Below are positions 57,004 through 64,000 of a stretch of DNA of 64,000 nucleotides, one piece after another. Below the pieces are notes generated by a model. It was not told the DNA's origin, did no database searches, and worked only from the letters and a program-made list of their open reading frames with translations. Both the position numbers and the translations under genes were made by a program. Origin of the DNA: Protonemura montana (Eukaryota > Arthropoda > Insecta > Plecoptera > Nemouridae); the NCBI GenBank assembly GCA_947568835.1, contig OX387611.1, positions 12,872,350 through 12,936,349 of the forward strand, written 5' to 3'. Within the stretch, counting starts at the first letter, position 1. Each line of letters begins with the position of its first letter.

Positions 57004-57605
57004 ACAGTTGTGTTAGCCTAACCTTGCCACAGCCTGGTGGACTCTGACTACAGTTGTGTTAGCCTAACCTTGCCACAGCCTGGTGGACTCTGACTACAGT
57101 TGTGTTAGCCTTACCTTGCCACAGCCTGGTGGACTCTGACTACAGTTGTGTTAGCCTTACCTTGCCACCGCCTGGTGGACTCTGACTACAGTTGTGTTAG
57201 CCTAACCTTGCCACAGCCTGGTGGACTCTGACTACAGTTGTGTTAGCCTCACCTTGCCACAGCCTGGTGGACTCTGACTACAGTTGTGTTAGCCTAACCT
57301 TGCCACAGCCTGGTGGACTATGACTACAGTTGTGTCAGCCTAACCTTGCCACAGCCTGGTGGACTCTGACTACAGTTGTGTTAGCCTAACCTTGCCACAG
57401 CCTGGTGGACTCTGACTACAGTTGTGTTAGCCTAACCTTGCCACAGCCTGGTGGACTCTGACTACAGTTGTGTTAGCCTCACCTTGCCACAGCCTGGTGG
57501 ACTCTGACTACAGTTGTGTTAGCCTAACCTTGCCACAGCCTGGTGGACTCTGACTACAGTTGTGTTAGCCTAACCTTGCCACAACCTGGTGGACTCTGAC
57601 TACAT
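57004..57605. repeat. 46-bp minisatellite, about 13 copies
   Basis: The unit ACAGTTGTGTTAGCC continues with TAACCTTGCCACAGCCTGGTGGACTCTGACT. Starts at 57004 and 57050 fix the period. Units are nearly identical (TAACC/TTACC/TCACC and a few point changes), so the array is young. It lies 0.34 kb beyond the 3' end of the transposase-like gene. Confidence 0.95.
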
Positions 57606-57930
57606 GTTGCCAACTTTAGAATGCAAAATAAAGTCAGTCTTCACCGGGGAGTTTGAAAATTAACCAGTAAATTATGATCAAACAATGCATCATGCACTTA
57701 AATTCTTTGTGAATTGAACAGTTTGTTTACGTGAAATTAATTCCATTTAAAAATAAGAACTTAAATGCAAAACTAAAAGTTCTAATGGCTTCTGCTAAAT
57801 ACCTACCGTACACTAGCGGATTCTAGCAATGGCTGCCAAAACGCAGTTTGCAAGCTTGGTTTCCTGCCAAAACCCAATAAAAGTTAAAAGTAATCCAAAA
57901 TATATTAATTGTAACTTTGGTTGATTAACA

Positions 57931-57936
57931 TTTATT
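57931..57936 (-). terminator. AATAAA polyadenylation signal
   Basis: AATAAA on the minus strand, 9-14 nt beyond the TAA stop of the transposase-like gene. Confidence 0.5.
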
Positions 57937-57944
57937 GTTTTTCA

Positions 57945-60056
57945 TTAAATCTTTTGTATTAAATTTAGTCCCTCGGAAGAATCTTGAAAATGTAGAAAGT
58001 CTACGTTTTTCATCTGCAAAATTTCTAGATGGGCTCGGGCTGTGTTTAACTTAAGCAACCTACGTAGTAGAGACACCGGACTGAAAATTTCTACAGATTT
58101 TAACCCTCTGTCAATTTTACTGTGGATTGCATCCACTTCTTGTAAATTACCGTGGCCCGGCTCAGAATATTTCTGCTCTATACTTTGAATGGTAACTTGA
58201 TCGTCAGCGAGAAAGGTTGTGATTGCAGTGATAGAGTTTTTATTCTGTGGGACGCACGAATCTGACCAAAGTATTACTTTCTTGAGCTGGGGATATCGCT
58301 GTTGGACGGCATATAGTATTTTAACCATAGCGCTTGCAATGTGGTTACCTGCACGTCCGGATATTCCCTCGTTCCACAATGCACAGAACGTTACGCCATC
58401 TAGGCTGCAATGGGCTGTCAAATTATAGCAATTCAACTTTCGTAGGTAGAAAAAGCTTGATATTTCGGATTTAGGCAATGAAATAACCCTCTCCATATCG
58501 TAACAAATCACCATAGTCTCTACGTCAGGGGAATTTCTTTTGTACCGCTCCCGATCAGTATCTCGCTCAGCTTTTCCCAAAGTCTTCCTCTTTAAATGAG
58601 CATCGTGGAGTTCTAGCTCTGCAGTGCTTGGCTGTAGGATCATTTTAAAAGCCTCACAACTGTCACATCAATCTTTCTTTGGGTGATGAAATGCTAGGTT
58701 GAACTCATTCATGAAGATTTGTCTATACTTGCTTCATTTTACTGGATTTTCCTTATTAAAAAAATCACTGTCTAAGAAAAGCTGATGCATTCCAGCTACT
58801 GTCAGAGACGGATCTAAATACTTTTTGGTAGTTTCTGATTGACAATAGTGGGAATCCACAGTCGGGAATGCCCTGATGTGTGCTCTGACCCCATCCAAAG
58901 CTGCTGGATCGCAAACCTTCTTGATGTGTTTGCCTTTAGTTGGAGTGCATGCAACCCCAGTTTGAGAATTGAATTTGGTTTTAAAAAAGTAATAAACCCG
59001 TTGCTTGCTTATGTTCAAGGCTGTCAAAAAAAATTCTTGGCATACTCGAATCCGCTCCCCGTCCACTTCAAAATAGTAACAAAATGAGTTGGCGCGTCGA
59101 CTAATCTCCGCTACTGTGCGCTTCCGGGCTTTGGGCAAACGCTCAATAAACTTAGCGTAGATATGCAATTTTTTTTTCATCCGACAGTTTCCAAAACCGC
59201 TGAAAAATGTTCAATTGATCGGCTCTCGAAACCCCTAGCATACATCTGAAACTGCAATCTTCACGGCACTGCCTGTTTGACGCACGGGCTGCATGCTTAT
59301 TGCCTTTCCCGTCGGAGTACGCTTTCCCCGAGGCTCGGTTTAGGTTTTCAACGTTACGCGGCCAAAGATGGGGTCTCTGCTGCCTTTTCGATGTCCTTGT
59401 AGCCCTGTAAATTTATTCAAAATTTATCACACTTTTGTGTACTACCACATCACATCTTTTTTGTAATTCAATCATTGCAGGTATACACTTACTTAACAAC
59501 TAAACCAATAACAGCTGCTGACTCTTGCTCGCAATCAGTCTCCGCTTCGCCTTCACTTAACAAGTAGTTTGGATCATCGGCATCATCACTGTTTAAACAC
59601 GAGGGAAAAAGGCATTAAAATTTTGAAGGCTTGAGTTCATTAAAGTTTGATTTTGTTGTACGTTTTGACATACCTATCTTGCACACTTTCTGGAATAACG
59701 GTGAATCTTCGAGCATCAGATTCATCGTCGCCGACCTCGGACGTCTCGGCGAGGTTTTCGTCATTGATGTCGTCGCTGCACTCGCTTTGAAATGATGCTG
59801 CATCATCCACTTCAGGCATCTCCGGCAGAACATCGCTGCAACCGCTTTCGCTCGTATCATCGAGAATGCTATTATCGAAAGAAAGAGCACTGATTATTTT
59901 GCTTTATTTAAACCATTATTTCCATGCCAGATTTTACTAGGAGATTTATTACAAATCTAGAAGTACTTACCCTAAATCCAAACAGACTGGCAGATCCGGG
60001 GCTGGCGACGACATGGGTTCATCTTCACTATCCCCATATTCCATAATTTGATCCAT
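57945..60056 (-). pseudogene. Four-exon transposase-like gene (DxCxxQNKN family), interrupted
   Basis: Four exons on the minus strand join in phase: 60056-59971 (ATG start), 59868-59674, 59588-59493 and 59404-57945, with donors GTAAGT, GTATGT and GTAAGT and acceptors ATAG, ACAG and ACAG. The first 125 residues are acidic (SEDEPMSS, DDTSESGC, DDADDPNYLL). Next comes a Cys-rich part (KAYSDGKGNK, CREDCSFRC). The core follows, with FNLAFHHPKKD, a CxxC pair (CDSC), YDMERVISLPKSE, a nuclease-like WSDSCVPQNKN and EPGHGNLQEVDAI. The core blocks match a transposase-like family spread through invertebrate genomes (D, then DSCxxQNKN, then EPGH..xD); I cannot assign the superfamily surely (Sola is one option). 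Exon 4 has a one-base excess in an A run near 59170 and two in-frame TGA codons (about 58732 and 58672), so the copy is probably dead. Total is about 610 codons. Confidence 0.7.
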
Positions 60057-60356
60057 ATCAAAGAAATATAAAAATCACGGTCATTGAGAATAAACAAATC
60101 TTTACCAAAGTTTATACCTATAACCTACAATAAGCCACAAGCACACGACGAGATTCGAACCTAATTCGAACGGCGCGAAAATACTCGATCGTGATTGGTC
60201 GAAACATACTGAATCCGGTTTGTTGGAGCATAGTTGGAGTTAGAACAAATAAGCATTAACTTTGATCGGTTTCGGGTGGATACAGACCACGATTTATTCC
60301 AGAAAAGCAGTGTTAGGGACATATTTTCATGCAGGTCAGCTTGTTTTTGCATAAAT

Positions 60357-61432
60357 TCAGACCTTCACAGATCGAAAGCTCATCACGTACTCTATCATCT
60401 GTGAAAATTTCAAGGGAGTAGCCCCCCTTCATTTTCTCGCAAATAAATGATAACCAAATTTTTTTATTGTTAGTCTGTTTCGTTCAGTACATCACGTATT
60501 TTTTAAGGCTAGCGCTTATGAGTTTTGTAGGCTTATTCTCATTTCTGTCCAGGGCTGGGCCAAAAATTTAGACTTTCACGGATCGAAAGCCCATCACGTA
60601 CTCTATCATCTGTGAAAATTTCAATGGAGTAGCCCCCCCCCCCCTTCATTTTATCGCAAATAAATGATAACAAAAATTTTGTAAAAGTTAGCCTTTTTTT
60701 GTCCAGGGCTGGGCCAAAAATTTAGACCATCACAGATCAAAAGCCCATCACGTACTCTATAATCTGTGAAAATTTCAAGGGAGTACCCCCCCTTCATTTT
60801 CTCGCAAATAAATGATAACAAAAATTTTGAAAAAGTTAGCCTATTTTTGTCCAGGGCTGGGCCAAAAATTTAGACCATCACAGATCAAAAGCCCATCACG
60901 TACTTTATCATCTGTGAAAATTTCAAGGGAGTACCCCCCCTTTCATTTTCTCGCAAATAAATGATAACAAAAATTTTGTAAAAGTTAGCCATTTTTTGTC
61001 CAGGGCTGGGCCAAAAATTTAGACCATCACAGATCAAAAGCCCATCCCGTACCTTATCATCTGTGAAAATTTCAAGGGAGTACCCCCCCTTTATTTTCTC
61101 GCAAATAAATGATAACAAAAATTTTGTAAAAGTTAGCCTTTTTTTGTCCAGGGCTGGGCCAAAAATTTAGACCATCACAGATCAAAAGCTCATCACGTAC
61201 TCTATCATCTGTGAAAATTTCAAGGGAGTAGCCCCTTTCATTTTCTCGCAAATAAATGATAACAAAAATTTTGTAAAAGTTAGCCATTTTTTGTCCAGGG
61301 CTGGGCCAAAAATTTAGACCATCACAGATCAAAAGCCCATCACGTACTTTATCATCTGTGAAAATTTCAAGGGAGTACCCCCCTTCATTTTCTCGCAAAT
61401 AAATGAAAACCAAATTTTTTTATTGTTAGCCT
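60357..61432. repeat. 148-bp tandem array, about 7 copies
   Basis: The phrase GTCCAGGGCTGGGCC recurs at 60547, 60701, 60849, 60998, 61146 and 61293 (periods 147-154). Each unit has ATCACAGATC, then ATCATCTGTGAAAATTTCAAG and CCCCCCTTCATTTTCTCGC. The first and last units carry a different edge (CGTTCAGTACATCACGTATT, TTAAGGCTAG) at 60480 and 61438, so the array sits between two copies of a boundary sequence. On the minus strand the units are open in one frame (GLNFWPSPGQK, FVIIYLREN, YSLEIFTDDKVRD). It lies 0.3 kb upstream of the transposase-like gene. Confidence 0.9.
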
Positions 61433-61712
61433 GTCTCGTTCAGTACATCACGTATTTTTTAAGGCTAGAGCTTATGAGTTTTGTAGGCTGTTTTCTCGTT
61501 GCGCTATGTTGAGTTGGTGCCTTTAGATGGCGTTTAAGATTTTGCGAGCTAAGTATCCACTAGTCCGATTTGTTCGTGGGAAGTAAGCCTCAGCCTTCGC
61601 CTTAAAAAGCTCGGAATTGCTCGGAATTGCTTAGCAGACTATGTTAACAAACCGCAGTAAAAACAGTGTGTACAAAAGGAACAGCACATAAATATTCCAC
61701 CCTTAATAACGC

Positions 61713-61976
61713 ATGAAAGCAAATAGTAACATCATTGAATTTTTCACAGTAAATAGAACACGTGATGGGCTTTTGATCCGTGATGGTCTAAATTTTAAGC
61801 CCAGCCTAGGAAAAAATAGGCTAACTTTGACCAAAATTTGCTTTTCAATTATTTGCGAGAAAATGAAGGGGGGGTTCTCCCTTGAAATTTTCACAGATGA
61901 TAGAGTAAGTGATGGGCTTTCGATCCGTGATGGTCTTAATTTTTGGCCCAGCCCTGGACAAAAGAAATCTCGATAA
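61713..61976. repeat. Inverted copy of the 148-bp unit
   Basis: The plus strand here matches the minus strand of the 60357-61432 array, and it encodes the same repeat peptide in the plus direction (GLLIRDGLNF, GGFSLEIFTDDRV, GLNFWPSPGQK). About 1.7 units are present. With the main array it could form a stem of over 200 bp around a loop of about 0.3 kb. Confidence 0.85.
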
Positions 61977-62064
61977 AGCCTGGAGGCTACATCGAGATTT
62001 CTATAATCAGTTGAACATGAAACGGCAAATCGACTGCATCTACCAGAATAAAATCGTGTGAAAC

Positions 62065-62365
62065 TCAAAATCTTGTAAAATTATAAAAACAAAATAAGGT
62101 CCCTTGAGGTAGACGCAAATTTTGTGCCCAAATTTTCAAAATGGGTTTTAAATCATCCAACACCCAACAAAGACACAATTTCTTGTTACATTGAGTTACT
62201 AAACCGGCTCTAACTACCAAACGAAATCCCGGCCCAACTCAAAAATCTTTGTAAAATGATCAGAACATACAGAGGTACCTCAAGGCAAAAGGAAAATGTG
62301 GGCCGGATTTTCTGAAGGGGTTAAACGGCGTCTAAACCCAACACCAATACGATTTCTTGGGTTAT
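62065..62365. repeat. Two diverged direct repeats of about 170 bp
   Basis: AAATCTTGTAAAATTATAAAAAC at about 62070, in part, followed by GGTCCCTTGAGG, AAATTTTC and ACACAATTTCTTG, is mirrored in the same order at about 62240 (AAATCTTTGTAAAATGATC, GGTACCTCAAGG, GGATTTTC, ATACGATTTCTTG). Similarity is modest. Confidence 0.55.
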
Positions 62366-64000
62366 CCACTGCTGTCGCCTGTATGTATGCAACCCACACT
62401 ACATACAAGCACACAGAATTGCGTTACGACACGGCGTTGTCATTGCCCGTTTGATTCTACGATTCTACCGTTCCTTGCGCCAGAACAGCTGTTTTGAAAT
62501 AGTAACCTCTACGTTTGTAGAGGAAATGTCATCGACCTATTGCAAACGAAAATGATTTCACATTTATTTATCATACTACGGGTGTTTATTCACTTAAATA
62601 ATTTTACAAGTTATCAATGAATACTTAGTGAGAAGGTTTACGTAACCGTAACAACAGAAATTATAATTCAGAACTAGAATTCGAACTGCATTGATACGGC
62701 CAGGACAAGGTGTGAAAGATTGGTCTGAAACTAATTATGTGCCTTCTCATTTAAATGATTGTAAGTACGATTTTACTGTTATTTATTTGTGTGATCTCGT
62801 TTGAATGTTTCTAAATGTTTTCTCGACAGATAGTTTGAGCAAAAACTCTCTTTTGTAACTCCAACAAACCGCCGTATGAACGTCACGTTGGATAAAGCTT
62901 ACAAATAATGTTAATTTTACAACCATTTCCAGTTGTTTCCAATCAATTTTCACAATCTCTATTTGGGGTGTCGATTTCCAAGTGAATGTCGCGGAAAAGA
63001 CAGACCACTTACCGATGTATGTGGTAATAACCCTTGTTACATGAAATTACACAGTTTTCACATTTTGTTTGGCTTTCTTGGTTTTATCTTTCGACGAGCT
63101 AAAATCCTGTAAACTGCTGATTCACGATCTAATCACGAATTAAGCTTTAAATAACTTTGACCGTTTTCAATCACTTTTGACATATTGGCATACCTCTCTG
63201 CGGAGAGGGTCACATATTTCTCAGCGAATTTTTACCACACAAAGGACAGGTATGTGATTAGGTAATAGTTGAGGTACGCATTGACCGTTGTTCAGCTATT
63301 TATAGAAAATAACTGCCTCGTTTAGTTAGACCTATTGTCTATGTATAAATCCACCAATTATGTAGGCCGTCGATATCAAAGTTTTATCCAAACTAACAAA
63401 ATGCTACACGATCAAATAAATCCACTAGAATAGGAAAGTGAGCAAGAAAACTCAACAAATATTCACTTATCTTAGGCTTCGAGCCTTTTTCAGAGCTACC
63501 AAAAGTATTTTGAGAAAAAGGAATTCCTAATTTTCATATTTTTTTCTTAAATAATAATTTTAAAGACCGTTGACAATGACATTGCACACTACGATTCTAA
63601 TAAAATCTAGCGCTATGCTCTTGTAATTATAAAGATCAACCGCATAAAACACTGCTATTAAAACGCCATCATTTATGTACCTAGCGAGCTATCCATCTAT
63701 GCATGCAACTGGGTAAGTAGCTAGGGTACACACATATTTACCAAACTATATTTATTTTGTGAAATTGTACGGTTTATAAATTTGTTTCGTGCGTGCAAGG
63801 AAAATTTGAGCCGAGGAATATGTTTTCTCTTGAATGTGTTCATATTTTCCGAGCAGTTCGGCTAAGTACCACTGCATGCAGCCAGGTGGCGTCGTTCAAT
63901 TAGCAGGTAGTCCACTTCCCGCCAACACGCACCAACCGTTTACTGGCTGTTTTTAGCGGAGCTCGGGCATTCGCTTCTGAACTCTCCGACGAGAACGTTG
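62366..64000. other. No recognisable feature
   Basis: AT-rich unique sequence. No frame or repeat that I can support. Confidence 0.5.

Noticed and set aside
58660-58740. TGA recoding (selenocysteine or variant code)
   Set aside because: The same gene also carries a frame change in an A run, so ordinary decay is simpler, and nothing else suggests a variant code.

Overview
The window reads as repeat-rich, intergenic eukaryotic DNA from an invertebrate animal. The evidence is introns with GT/AG borders, LINE, Helitron, P-like, Harbinger-like, MULE-like and Ty3/gypsy elements side by side, tRNA-like and 5S-rRNA-like short repeats, and no operons or bacterial signals. The gag zinc knuckle and primer-site style of the gypsy element look arthropod-like, but I cannot place the species. 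I recognise no ordinary host gene. Nearly everything identifiable is a transposable element or a tandem array.

Layout. 0-5.6 kb: short repeats, a 0.5-kb direct duplication, a 41-bp minisatellite, and a 91-bp tandem array that looks like the 3' half of 5S rRNA. 5.9-7.6 kb: two 5'-truncated LINE ends on the minus strand. 7.6-12.4 kb: nothing recognised. 12.4-15.9 kb: a young, broken Ty3/gypsy element (minus strand). 15.9-23.3 kb: a mosaic of a MULE scrap, a tRNA-like repeat, a Harbinger-type transposase with its convergent Myb-like partner, a LINE end, and long blocks duplicated at 36.7-44.65 kb. 27.7-29.5 kb: a strikingly uniform satellite of 16 x 107 bp whose unit carries two CTCF-like motifs facing each other and a TATA-like box. 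30-36.9 kb: possible and certain pieces of a Helitron Pif1-like helicase, then MULE transposase. 36.7-44.65 kb: the second copy of the duplicated mosaic, interrupted by LINE ends. 46.0-46.9 kb: an internally deleted P-element/THAP9-type transposase. 48.9-49.4 kb: remnant of a second LTR element. 51.6-56 kb: two AAGATCTTG-type palindromic arrays, a lone 5S-like copy, and unrecognised spliced frames. 57-62.4 kb: a 46-bp array, a four-exon transposase-like gene on the minus strand, and a 148-bp array followed by an inverted copy of itself. 62.4-64 kb: nothing recognised.

The features do not form a pathway. They record repeated insertion and segmental duplication: one roughly 100-bp module recurs at least five times, always in the same orientation, and several duplicated blocks change neighbours at or near it. 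The most unusual items are the uniform CTCF-motif satellite, the 5S-derived array, the phase-consistent four-exon transposase gene with its 148-bp repeat flank, and the mosaic duplication. All identifications come from reading the sequence by eye; no database search was run.
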